From Candidatus Iainarchaeum sp. (GTDB taxonomy: Archaea; Iainarchaeota; Iainarchaeia; Iainarchaeales; JAFCFF01), in assembly GCA_017608775.1 (NCBI GenBank), contig JAFCFF010000033.1, positions 1 through 5,634 of the forward strand: a DNA stretch of 5,634 nucleotides, in the 5' to 3' direction. The notes beneath the pieces were generated by a model that saw only the letters and a program-made list of their open reading frames with translations, did no database searches and was not told where the DNA came from. Positions within the stretch are counted from its first letter, which is position 1. Every line of letters begins with the position of its first letter. A program made the position numbers and the translations under genes. Shown piece by piece: positions 1 through 5,394 of this stretch.

Positions 1-1
1 A

Positions 2-280
2 ATTAAAAAAATCATTGGAACTGCCCTAGATCTAGAGCCAGAAGTTGCAAAAAAATACGATATTTTTGTAAATACAAAGGGTGGCGGATATATGGGGCAA
101 GCCCTAGCAGCAAGGGGAGCAATAGCAAAAGCCTTAGTCGCAATGGAAGACAGCGAAAACATGAGAAAGAAGTTTATGGAGATTGATAGAAATATTTTGG
201 TTGATGATGTTAGAAGAAAAGAAAGCAAAAAGCCGTTGGGAAAAAAAGCAAGGGCAAAATGGCAAAGTAGTAAGAGGTGA
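2..280 (+). CDS. rps9: 30S ribosomal protein uS9, 3' part (5' end outside window)
   Basis: This is the C-terminal 92 residues of uS9, a small-subunit protein whose tail reaches the P-site tRNA in the decoding region. The open frame runs in from the left edge, so the gene is cut by the window, not broken. Visible family landmarks are the NTKGGGYMGQALAARGAI core, the DRNILVDDVRRKESKK segment typical of archaeal uS9 (usually D-x-LLVD-x-RRKEPKK), and a very basic C-terminus ending in arginine, as expected for tRNA contact. The tail reads WQSSKR where archaeal homologues usually end QKSYR or QKSFR, so the aromatic residue before the last arginine is replaced by lysine. An SD for rpoN overlaps its stop codon, which indicates co-transcription. 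In archaea uS9 normally lies just before rpoN, as here. Identification is secure. Confidence 0.95.
   Translation: MKKIIGTALDLEPEVAKKYDIFVNTKGGGYMGQALAARGAIAKALVAMEDSENMRKKFMEIDRNILVDDVRRKESKKPLGKKARAKWQSSKR
274..280 (+). promoter_or_regulatory. Shine-Dalgarno site for rpoN
   Basis: GAGGTGA matches the complement of the archaeal 16S rRNA 3' end and overlaps the uS9 stop codon. It lies 5 nt before ATG 286. This spacing argues against the in-frame GTG at 277, which would sit inside the SD itself. Confidence 0.75.
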
Positions 281-285
281 TATTT

Positions 286-480
286 ATGATGGTTCCAATA
301 AGATGTTTCTCATGTGGAAAGCCAATTGGGCACCTTTACGAGAAATATCAAAACCTTATTAAGGAAGGAAAATCAGAGGCAGTTGCTCTTAAGGCTTTGG
401 GTCTTGAAAGAGCCTGTTGCAAAAGAATGATTTTGACACACAAAGATTTGATAGATGAACTTATGAAGTTTTCCATATAG
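286..480 (+). CDS. rpoN: DNA-directed RNA polymerase subunit N (Rpo10/RpoN)
   Basis: This 64-residue protein is the small zinc-binding subunit N of archaeal RNA polymerase, counterpart of eukaryotic Rpb10/ABC10-beta. It helps hold the Rpo3/Rpo11 assembly platform to the large subunits. The sequence shows the family's near-invariant start VPIRCFSCGK, with the first zinc cysteines at residues 7 and 10. It also has the atypical CC pair at residues 44-45 inside RACCKRM, followed by the conserved LTHKDLIDELM. Length fits the family (about 55-75 residues). I chose ATG 286 because a GAGGTGA SD ends 5 nt upstream and MMVPIRC matches family N-termini. ATG 289 is almost as good, while GTG 277 overlaps the SD. 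The gene lies 5 nt after uS9 and 7 nt before enolase, so it is probably in one operon. The usual next gene, rpoK, is not present. Confidence 0.96.
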   Translation: MMVPIRCFSCGKPIGHLYEKYQNLIKEGKSEAVALKALGLERACCKRMILTHKDLIDELMKFSI

Positions 481-487
481 TGAAAAA

Positions 488-1672
488 ATGTTTGAAGATA
501 TAAGATTGAGGGTTGTTTACAACTCGAGGGGGGAGAAAACCCTTGAGGCAGAAACCAAAATAAACAACGAGAAAATAAAGGCAAGTTATCCCTCTGGAAA
601 AAGCAAGTCATCAAAGGAGGCTGTTTCCTTTCCAGAAAGCCCTGAAAAACTTATTGCAAACAACAAAAAAATCTTGAGGAAATTAGAGGGTTTTGAACTG
701 GGTAGACAAAAAGAATTTGATGGAATGCTTGAGGAAATTGATGGAACAAACAATTTCTCAAATATAGGCGCCCTAAGTCTTGTTTTAAGTGAGCTTTATC
801 TTAAAGCCTCTGCAAAAAACGAAAATCTAGAGCCATGGCAATACCTAAATAAAAAATCAAGAAAGGCTCCAAAAATTCCAAAACTCTTGGGAAATTTCTT
901 GGGAGGTGGAAAACATTTTTTCATAAACAATAAAGTTGACTTCCAGGAATTTCTTGTTTTTTCAAACAGGGTAAAAAGTGTTTGGGAAGCACAGGAAAAA
1001 AACCTTATAATTTACAAAAGAGTTTGTGAGATTTTAAAAAAAGATAGAAAGTTTTTTGGAAAAAACGATGAGAATGCCTTGTTTGGGGATATTTCTCTCA
1101 AGCATGCCTTAGATCTTGTTGAAAATATAAGGCTGGAATATAGGAACCTTGGGTTTGGGATTGATGTTGCGGCAACCTGTTTTTTCAACAACAAAAACAA
1201 AACTTACGAGTATTATGATGGGATGATAAGAAAAGAAGAGGGACAGCTCGAGTTTATGAGGTTTTTGATTGAGAGTGGATTTACCTATCTTGAAGATCCG
1301 TTTGAGGAAAACGACTTTGAGAGCTTTTCAAGACTTACAAAGGAAAAAGGAAAAAAAGCAATGATTTGCGGAGACGACTTATTTTCAACAAACCCCGAAA
1401 TCTTAGAAAGAGGGATAAAACAAGGGGCTTGCAACGCAATTATCATAAAACCAAATCAGGCCGGAACAATCACAAGGACAGTAGATGTTGTAAGAAAGGC
1501 AAAAGAAAACAACTATATAACAATTGTTTCCCATAGAAGTGGGGAAACCGAAGACACCATAATAGCTGATTTAGGGGCTGGGCTTGAGATGGATTTCATA
1601 AAAACAGGAATAGTTGGCGGGGAAAGAACAAGCAAGATAAACAGGCTTATTGAAATTGAGGAAAAACTATGA
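488..1672 (+). CDS. eno: enolase (phosphopyruvate hydratase), divergent archaeal form
   Basis: Enolase interconverts 2-phosphoglycerate and phosphoenolpyruvate in cytoplasmic glycolysis/gluconeogenesis, with two Mg ions. The C-terminal barrel is well conserved: GIDVAAT (224-230), YLEDPF (267-272), CGDDLFSTNP (294-303), IIIKPNQAGTITRT (318-331), VSHRSGETEDT (347-357) and KTGIVGGERTSKINRLIE (372-389). Expected catalytic or metal residues are all found: S39, H143, E154, E195, D226, E269, D296, K321, H349-R350-S351 and K372. The N-terminal half is poorly conserved: the mobile loop reads PSGKSKSS instead of PSGASTG, the H143-E154 loop seems two residues longer than usual, and DENALFGD replaces DEGGFAPN. 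At 394 residues it is shorter than typical enolases (about 410-435). ATG 488 lies 7 nt after rpoN, with a GTGA SD-like site across the rpoN stop. Eno between rpoN and uS2 is a standard archaeal arrangement, which supports orthology. A reduced or altered activity cannot be excluded. Confidence 0.9.
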   Translation: MFEDIRLRVVYNSRGEKTLEAETKINNEKIKASYPSGKSKSSKEAVSFPESPEKLIANNKKILRKLEGFELGRQKEFDGMLEEIDGTNNFSNIGALSLVLSELYLKASAKNENLEPWQYLNKKSRKAPKIPKLLGNFLGGGKHFFINNKVDFQEFLVFSNRVKSVWEAQEKNLIIYKRVCEILKKDRKFFGKNDENALFGDISLKHALDLVENIRLEYRNLGFGIDVAATCFFNNKNKTYEYYDGMIRKEEGQLEFMRFLIESGFTYLEDPFEENDFESFSRLTKEKGKKAMICGDDLFSTNPEILERGIKQGACNAIIIKPNQAGTITRTVDVVRKAKENNYITIVSHRSGETEDTIIADLGAGLEMDFIKTGIVGGERTSKINRLIEIEEKL

Positions 1673-1790
1673 AAATTAAAAAAGAGGGATAAAAAGGAAC
1701 TAAGGTTTTAAAGTTTTGCTTGTGTTAGCATAGTTATATTTGGTTTTTGTTTTAGTTTTTGTTTTATTTTCGACTTGAGGAAGTGGTAAA
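1673..1790. other. intergenic region between eno and uS2
   Basis: This 118-bp gap has no gene. It begins A-rich, then holds a weak TGCT/AGCA hairpin (1717-1730, 6-nt loop), an AT-rich TTATATTT (1734-1741) that could be a poor TATA box, a T-rich tandem repeat (1743-1766), and the uS2 ribosome-binding region. GAGG (1777-1780) and GTGGT (1783-1787) are the candidate SD elements before ATG 1791. The gap suggests that uS2 may have its own promoter, but I see no strong one. Confidence 0.6.
1743..1770 (+). terminator. T-rich tract, probable archaeal terminator, built from a 12-bp tandem repeat
   Basis: Two exact, adjacent copies of GTTTTTGTTTTA (1743-1754 and 1755-1766) followed by TTTT. Archaeal RNA polymerase stops at runs of U, and aCPSF1-dependent 3'-end formation uses U-rich tracts, so this is a plausible terminator for the uS9-rpoN-eno transcript. 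A weak 4-bp hairpin lies about 13 nt upstream. Part of the tract would lie in the uS2 5' leader if uS2 is read through or starts upstream. Confidence 0.5.
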
Positions 1791-2462
1791 ATGCCGTTGA
1801 TAGATTTGGAAGTATACCTGACAACAGGAAGTCATATCGGTACAAAGATAAAGTCAGGAGATATGAAAAAACACATATTCAAGGTAAGGGCTGATGGTTT
1901 AGCGGTTTTGGATGTCAACGAAATAGACAAAAGAATTGAGATGGCCTCAAACATAATTTCACAGTATGAGCCAAACAAGGTTGTTGTTGTTACCGAAAAA
2001 ATGTATGGGTTTAAGGCAGCTGATTTGTTTTCAAAGCTTTTAGGAACAAAAACAATAAAGGGAAGGTTTGTGCCTGGAACATTTACGAACATTGAGGGGA
2101 AAGACTTTATGGAGCCAGAACTTGTTGTTGTGATTGACCCCAGGGTTGACAAACAAGCAATAATAGAGGCCAAAAAAATAAAGGCTTTTGTCTTGGCGTT
2201 GGCAAGCACCGACAACAGCCTAAGAAACATTGACTTTGTTATACCCATCAACAACAAGGGAAGAAAGTCAATTGCCCTGGTTTTTTACCTGCTAACCAGA
2301 GAGGTTCTAAAGAAAAAAGGGATAATCAAACAAGATAAGGACTTCAAATACAGTGTTGAGGACTTTGAGTATGACCTCACAGACGAAGACCAACAAAAGC
2401 TAAAAAGGCTAACAGCAATAAAAAGAGTAAGTAGGAAAAAGGGAAAGAAGAGAAAAAAATAA
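1791..2462 (+). CDS. rps2: 30S ribosomal protein uS2
   Basis: A 223-residue uS2 (RPSA/p40 family in eukaryotes) that sits on the back of the 30S subunit near the head-body junction. Family landmarks in order: GSHIGTK (13-19), MKKHIFKVRADGLAVLD (25-41), the sandwich strand VVVVTEK (64-70), GRFVPGTFTN (91-100), the EPELVVVIDPRVDKQAI segment (108-124), STDN (139-142), and IPINNKGRKSIALVFYLLTRE (151-171). These match archaeal uS2 closely. After about residue 180 comes an extension with an acidic DFEYDLTDEDQQ stretch and a strongly basic tail (RKKGKKRKK), longer than the core needs. ATG 1791 is supported by GAGG and GTGGT upstream and by the PLIDLEVYL start, which aligns with the family start of the core. 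It follows eno as in many archaea, though with a 118-bp T-rich gap. Identification is secure. Confidence 0.95.
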   Translation: MPLIDLEVYLTTGSHIGTKIKSGDMKKHIFKVRADGLAVLDVNEIDKRIEMASNIISQYEPNKVVVVTEKMYGFKAADLFSKLLGTKTIKGRFVPGTFTNIEGKDFMEPELVVVIDPRVDKQAIIEAKKIKAFVLALASTDNSLRNIDFVIPINNKGRKSIALVFYLLTREVLKKKGIIKQDKDFKYSVEDFEYDLTDEDQQKLKRLTAIKRVSRKKGKKRKK

Positions 2463-2511
2463 AAAATCGCGATATATTTAAGATTTCTTTGTTTTTGTGA
2501 AAATGTGTTTT
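2463..2511 (+). terminator. T-rich region after uS2, probable terminator
   Basis: After the uS2 stop the strand becomes T-rich, with TTTCTTTGTTTTTGTG (2484-2499) and a run of six or more T (2508-2513). These are plausible U-tract termination sites. The stretch also holds a TCGCGA palindrome (2467-2472) and GATATATTTAAG (2471-2482), which resembles a second, more distal TATA box. I cannot tell whether that box is used. Confidence 0.4.
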
Positions 2512-2515
2512 TTAG

Positions 2516-2560
2516 TAATTAACTATATAAAGTAAAGTTTTTATTTATGTTAGTTAATTA
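2516..2560 (+). promoter_or_regulatory. perfect 10-bp inverted repeat flanking a TATA box: candidate operator
   Basis: TAATTAACTA (2516-2525) and its exact reverse complement TAGTTAATTA (2551-2560) are separated by 25 bp that contains the TATA box. The left arm covers the BRE/TATA edge and the right arm covers the expected transcription start (about 2552-2554). A repressor bound there would block TBP/TFB and polymerase loading, a known archaeal repression mode. The natural candidate is the TrmB-family protein encoded just downstream. Both arms are AT-only except one C/G pair, so chance similarity in AT-rich DNA must be considered. Confidence 0.45.
2523..2532 (+). promoter_or_regulatory. TATA box of the TrmB-family regulator gene
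   Basis: CTATATAAAG preceded by AATTAA is a near-consensus archaeal TATA element. Transcription would start about 25 nt downstream, near 2553, giving a leader of about 29 nt that contains the AAGGTG SD at 2571-2576. Confidence 0.65.
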
Positions 2561-2581
2561 ATTATTGGAAAAGGTGTGGCG

Positions 2582-3310
2582 ATGAACAAGGAAGTTATAG
2601 GGCTTTTTAAGAAGTTTGGCTTGACTCATTACGAAAGCAGTGCCTTGGCTGTCTTAATAGAAAACAACGAGTTAAATGCCTCTGACATAGGAAGGCTAGC
2701 AGAGGTTCCAAAGACAAGGGTTTACGATGTTTTGGAGAAGTTGGGAAGACAAAACCTTATCCTAAAAGTAGGTACAACCCCAAAAAGATATAAAATAGGA
2801 AACATAGATGAGATTTTTGAGAGGTTTCTCGAGAAGAAGGAAGAGGAAATAAAAGAGCTGGAAAGAGAGATAAAAAAAATTAAGAAGTTGATTAGTGGTG
2901 CAGGAGCAAAGGGAGACAGGATTTTGAAGGTAAGGGGAAGAAACGACGCTTTGGAAATAATAAAGGAAGAGCTAGGAAAGGCGAAAAAGGAAGTAAAAGG
3001 ATTCACAGACATAAGCCACCACAAGCTTGAAAAGACATTTAAAAAGCTAAATCAAAAAAACGTTGAGATAAAACTAATAAGTCATCTAAACAAAAATGCT
3101 TTAGAGGAAAGATATGGGAAATACGCAAAGATAAGGGAGTTCCCTCACCTGGGTTTGCACGCCTTTATTGTTGATGGAAAGAAGCTTGTTCTTGGTTTGT
3201 ATGGTGAAAACGAGGAGGAGGAACACGGGCTTGCGATCTACAATGAAAGCCCAAAGATGGTTCACAACTTCTCAAAGTATTTTGACTATGCCTGGGGAAG
3301 CAAAAGTTAA
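2582..3310 (+). CDS. TrmB-family transcriptional regulator
   Basis: A 242-residue DNA-binding protein with the TrmB layout. Residues 5-72 form a winged helix-turn-helix: KKFGLTHYESSALAVLI, then ASDIGRLAEVPKTRVYDVLEKL with the recognition helix around 42-55, then a wing (VGTTPKRYKI). Residues 76-104 are a charged coiled coil, probably for dimerisation. Residues 113-238 form a sensor domain with the VEIKLISH strand and AFIVDGKKLVLGLYG (194-208), typical of TrmB-like C-termini. Known TrmB proteins bind sugars and control sugar transport or central carbon genes; the ligand here is unknown, and it lacks the long extension of the Thermococcus sugar-binding form. ATG 2582 is chosen because AAGGTG (2571-2576) is a good SD 5 nt upstream; GTG 2576 would overlap it. 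It has its own promoter with a flanking inverted repeat, suggesting autoregulation. Its stop codon abuts the gltX promoter. Confidence 0.88.
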   Translation: MNKEVIGLFKKFGLTHYESSALAVLIENNELNASDIGRLAEVPKTRVYDVLEKLGRQNLILKVGTTPKRYKIGNIDEIFERFLEKKEEEIKELEREIKKIKKLISGAGAKGDRILKVRGRNDALEIIKEELGKAKKEVKGFTDISHHKLEKTFKKLNQKNVEIKLISHLNKNALEERYGKYAKIREFPHLGLHAFIVDGKKLVLGLYGENEEEEHGLAIYNESPKMVHNFSKYFDYAWGSKS

Positions 3311-3341
3311 AATATATTAAAACTTCCGCTGTTTTTTGTAT
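3308..3341 (+). promoter_or_regulatory. gltX promoter, apparently leaderless
   Basis: TTAAAATATATTAA (3307-3320) contains TATATTAA at 3313-3320. Its centre lies about 25-26 nt before ATG 3342, the normal TATA-to-start distance in archaea, so the mRNA should begin at or within a base or two of the start codon. No SD is visible in CCGCTGTTTTTTGTAT upstream. The element overlaps the stop codon of the regulator gene. Confidence 0.6.
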
Positions 3342-4943
3342 ATGAAAGACCTGGAGAAACTTATCTACAAATACACGATAAAAAATGCCTATGAGCACAG
3401 TGGGAAAGCAAGTGCCAAGGCTGTTTTGGGAAAGATAATCGCAATTTCAAAGCAAAAAGGAAAAACAGTTCTTCCCCAGAAAACCCTTCCCAAGATAGAG
3501 AAAACAGTTAGAGAAGTTAATAGAAAGAGTTTTTTAGAAATTGAAAAAGAGTTTAAGAAAGTAGAGAAACTTGGTTTTGAGTTAAGAAAAAGGAGAAAAA
3601 GAAAGCAGCTTCCCAGCATAAGAATAAAGGAAAAGCTGATAACAAGGTTTGCCCCAAACCCAAACGCATACATGCATTTAGGGCATGCAAGACAGGCAAT
3701 CCCAAACTACGAATATGTAAGGAAAAGAAGAGGCAAGTTTATACTGAGATTTGATGATACAGACCCAAAGATAAAAAAGACAATTCCAAACGCAAAAAAA
3801 ATTTATTTAAGGGATTTGAAATGGTTGGGAATAAGAGTTGATAGGGTTTTCTTTGCCTCAGACAGGCTGGAAAGATATTATGAGGTTATTGAAAAGCTCA
3901 TAAAAAAAGGAAAAGCCTATGTATCAACAACACCACAACAACAATTTAGGGAAAAAAGAAGACAGGGGAAGGAAACAGAAGACAGAAAAAGAAGTGTTGC
4001 TGAAAATATCAAACTTTTTAGGAAAATGAAAAAATGGGAGCTCAGGGAAGGAAAGGCAGTTGTTATCCTGAAAACAGATATAAAACACAAGGATCCCTCG
4101 TTAAGAGATTTTGCAATTGCAAGGATTGTTGACAAGGTAGAACATCCCAAGAAAAAACTAAGAAAAAAACATCTTTGGCCTTTGTATGCTCTTCAGAGTG
4201 CTGTTGATGATCACGACTTTGGGGTCAACTTAATAATAAGAGGAAAAGATCTTCTGACAAGCAATGAAAGGCAAAAATACATCTACAAATATCTTGGATG
4301 GAAATTTCCAAAAACAATACATACCGGAAGAATGAAACTTGAGGGCTTTGTTTTAAGCAAGAGCGAAATTGTAAGGGGAATAAAAGAGGGGAAATATTCT
4401 GGCTTTGATGATCCGGCTGTTGCAACAATAGCTAGCCTGAGAAGAAGGGGATTTACCGCAGAAGCTTTGAGAAAGGCAATACTTGACTTGGGGCTAAGCA
4501 TGGTTGATGTTGTGTTGGCAATGAAAAACTTAATTGCCTATAATAAAAAAACAATAGACAGAAAAAGTAAGCATTTTCCGTTAATTTTGGATCCATTAGA
4601 AGTTAAGGTTGATATTAGGGGAAAAACAAAAAAATTTGTAGTTCCTAAAAAAAGACTTTTAGAATTTGGGGGTAAAAAAGCAAGATTGAAAGATAGGTTT
4701 AATGTTCTCGTTGAAAAAAACCTTAAACTTAAATATTTGGGTAAGAGGATTGAGCATGTTGTTAAAAACAGAGTTGTTTATGCTGTTGAAACCCCAACAA
4801 AAGTTAGGATTTTAATGCCAGATAGTACAGAAATAAAGGCAGTTACGGAAAAAAAGGCATTAAAGGTCAAGAGGGTTTACTTTGAAAACTTTGGATATTG
4901 TAGAAGAGAAAAGTCTGGTTTTTTTATTTTTACTCATAAATAG
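3342..4943 (+). CDS. gltX: glutamyl-tRNA synthetase, archaeal type
   Basis: This class I synthetase attaches glutamate to tRNA in the cytoplasm; archaeal forms are usually non-discriminating and also charge tRNA-Gln for GatDE amidation. In 533 residues it has: an archaeal N-terminal helical domain (1-97); the TRFAPNPNAYMHLGH motif (101-115) with HIGH-type HLGH; LRFDDTDP (135-142); the insertion domain; DDHDFGVNLIIRGKD (289-303); the KMSKS counterpart FVLSKS (336-341), then GIKEGKYSGFDDP (346-358); and a beta-barrel anticodon-binding domain (about 410-533) ending GFFIFTHK. The insertion domain lacks the cysteines I expect from archaeal GluRS (VSTTPQQ where CTC occurs). GlnRS is the main alternative, but archaea generally lack it. 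ATG 3342 is preferred over TTG 3336 because of the leaderless promoter. It follows the regulator by 31 bp. Length is slightly below the usual 550-570. Confidence 0.93.
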   Translation: MKDLEKLIYKYTIKNAYEHSGKASAKAVLGKIIAISKQKGKTVLPQKTLPKIEKTVREVNRKSFLEIEKEFKKVEKLGFELRKRRKRKQLPSIRIKEKLITRFAPNPNAYMHLGHARQAIPNYEYVRKRRGKFILRFDDTDPKIKKTIPNAKKIYLRDLKWLGIRVDRVFFASDRLERYYEVIEKLIKKGKAYVSTTPQQQFREKRRQGKETEDRKRSVAENIKLFRKMKKWELREGKAVVILKTDIKHKDPSLRDFAIARIVDKVEHPKKKLRKKHLWPLYALQSAVDDHDFGVNLIIRGKDLLTSNERQKYIYKYLGWKFPKTIHTGRMKLEGFVLSKSEIVRGIKEGKYSGFDDPAVATIASLRRRGFTAEALRKAILDLGLSMVDVVLAMKNLIAYNKKTIDRKSKHFPLILDPLEVKVDIRGKTKKFVVPKKRLLEFGGKKARLKDRFNVLVEKNLKLKYLGKRIEHVVKNRVVYAVETPTKVRILMPDSTEIKAVTEKKALKVKRVYFENFGYCRREKSGFFIFTHK

Positions 4944-4960
4944 TTTTATAAGTTTTTTCA
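4912..4960 (+). terminator. T-rich tracts at the end of gltX
   Basis: Runs of T at the gene end (GGTTTTTTTATTTTTAC, 4918-4933) and just after the stop (AGTTTTATAAGTTTTTTC, 4942-4959) fit archaeal U-tract termination. The first run lies inside the coding sequence, encoding FFIF. Confidence 0.4.
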
Positions 4961-4970
4961 GAGCCTTTTG

Positions 4971-4980
4971 TATTTATAAC
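4971..4980 (+). promoter_or_regulatory. candidate TATA box for the L7Ae-eS28-eL24 cluster
   Basis: TATTTATAAC, with TTTATAA at 4973-4979, would start transcription near 5001-5003, leaving a leader of about 16 nt that holds the SD. TTTTATAA at 4944-4951 is an alternative giving a longer leader. Confidence 0.45.
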
Positions 4981-5001
4981 TTGTTTTTATGAAACCGATG
5001 A

Positions 5002-5012
5002 GAGGAGGTGGA
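5002..5012 (+). promoter_or_regulatory. strong Shine-Dalgarno site for L7Ae
   Basis: GAGGAGGTGGA contains GGAGGTG (5004-5010), the best match in the window to the archaeal anti-SD, 7 nt before ATG 5018. It fixes the start codon and implies high translation of this ribosomal gene. Confidence 0.8.
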
Positions 5013-5017
5013 TTTCA

Positions 5018-5380
5018 ATGACGTATGTTAAGTTTCAGGTTCCGGAGAGAGTTTTAGAATTCCAAAGAGGGGTTTTAGAGAAGGTAAGAAAAACAGGTAA
5101 GACAAAAATAGGGGTCAATGAAGTTACAAAGGCAATAGAGAGAGGGACTGCAAAGATAGTTTTTATAGCAGAGAATATAAAGCCAGAAGAGGTAGTTATG
5201 CATATTCCGTTGTTGTGTGAGGAAAAGGGAATACCCTACTCATACTTTAAAACCAAGGAGGAACTAGGCAAAAGCGCAGGCGTAAATGTCTCCGCATCCT
5301 CTGTGGCGATAGTAGACTCCGGAGAAGCAAAAAAAGATGTTGAGGATTTGAGAAAGAGCTTAGAGGAAATCAAAAAATAG
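5018..5380 (+). CDS. rpl7ae: 50S ribosomal protein L7Ae (eL8), kink-turn RNA-binding protein
   Basis: A 120-residue L7Ae protein. In archaea it binds kink-turn RNA in 23S rRNA and is also a core subunit of box C/D and H/ACA guide RNPs and of RNase P. The RNA-binding signature is [13 protein letters not shown] (31-43), where homologues usually have GTNE or [22 protein letters not shown] (47-64), [10 protein letters not shown] (65-74), and the specificity loop before ASSVAIVD (93-100) are all standard. The C-terminal [14 protein letters not shown] helix is a charged tail. Start ATG 5018 is set by the strong SD. The gene heads an L7Ae-eS28-eL24 run, a gene order common in archaea, with eS28 14 nt downstream. 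Archaeal L7Ae can repress its own mRNA by binding a leader kink-turn, but I found no convincing one here. Identification is secure. Confidence 0.96.
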   Translation: MTYVKFQVPERVLEFQRGVLEKVRKTGKTKIGVNEVTKAIERGTAKIVFIAENIKPEEVVMHIPLLCEEKGIPYSYFKTKEELGKSAGVNVSASSVAIVDSGEAKKDVEDLRKSLEEIKK

Positions 5381-5394
5381 TTAAAAGTGAGAGC

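Noticed and set aside
277..285. GTG start for RpoN, overlapping the uS9 stop.
   Set aside because: It lies inside the GAGGTGA SD and adds M-I-F before the family's normal N-terminus.
1669..1692. Seven-codon frame ATG AAA ATT... overlapping the enolase stop in an ATGA.
   Set aside because: It is too short and has no SD or recognisable product.
1832..2257. 141-codon open frame on the minus strand within uS2.
   Set aside because: It lies fully opposite a secure ribosomal protein gene; its hydrophobic, serine-rich product is what the reverse complement of lysine- and glutamate-rich codons produces. The same applies to the other minus-strand frames, such as those opposite gltX and the regulator.
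2471..2482. GATATATTTAAG as a second promoter for the regulator.
   Set aside because: It resembles a TATA box but lies about 100 bp from the start codon, with a better one nearer; AT-rich DNA gives many such matches, so it is only noted.
3336..3341. TTG start for GltX two codons upstream of ATG 3342.
   Set aside because: There is no SD, it would add only two residues, and the TATA-to-ATG distance fits the leaderless ATG.
4989..5021. Ten-codon reading frame ATG...TGA whose stop overlaps the L7Ae start codon (ATGA).
   Set aside because: It has no SD of its own, encodes no recognisable peptide, and the frame consists largely of the SD region.
4995..5025. Possible kink-turn in the L7Ae leader for autoregulation: GATGA (4997-5001), GAGG pairing with TTTC (5013-5016), AAT bulge and GA at 5020-5021, with the SD in the loop.
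   Set aside because: The GA elements and three-base bulge are in the right order, but the short stem relies on two G-U pairs and the second stem beyond the GA pairs does not pair. Without conservation it is not supportable.
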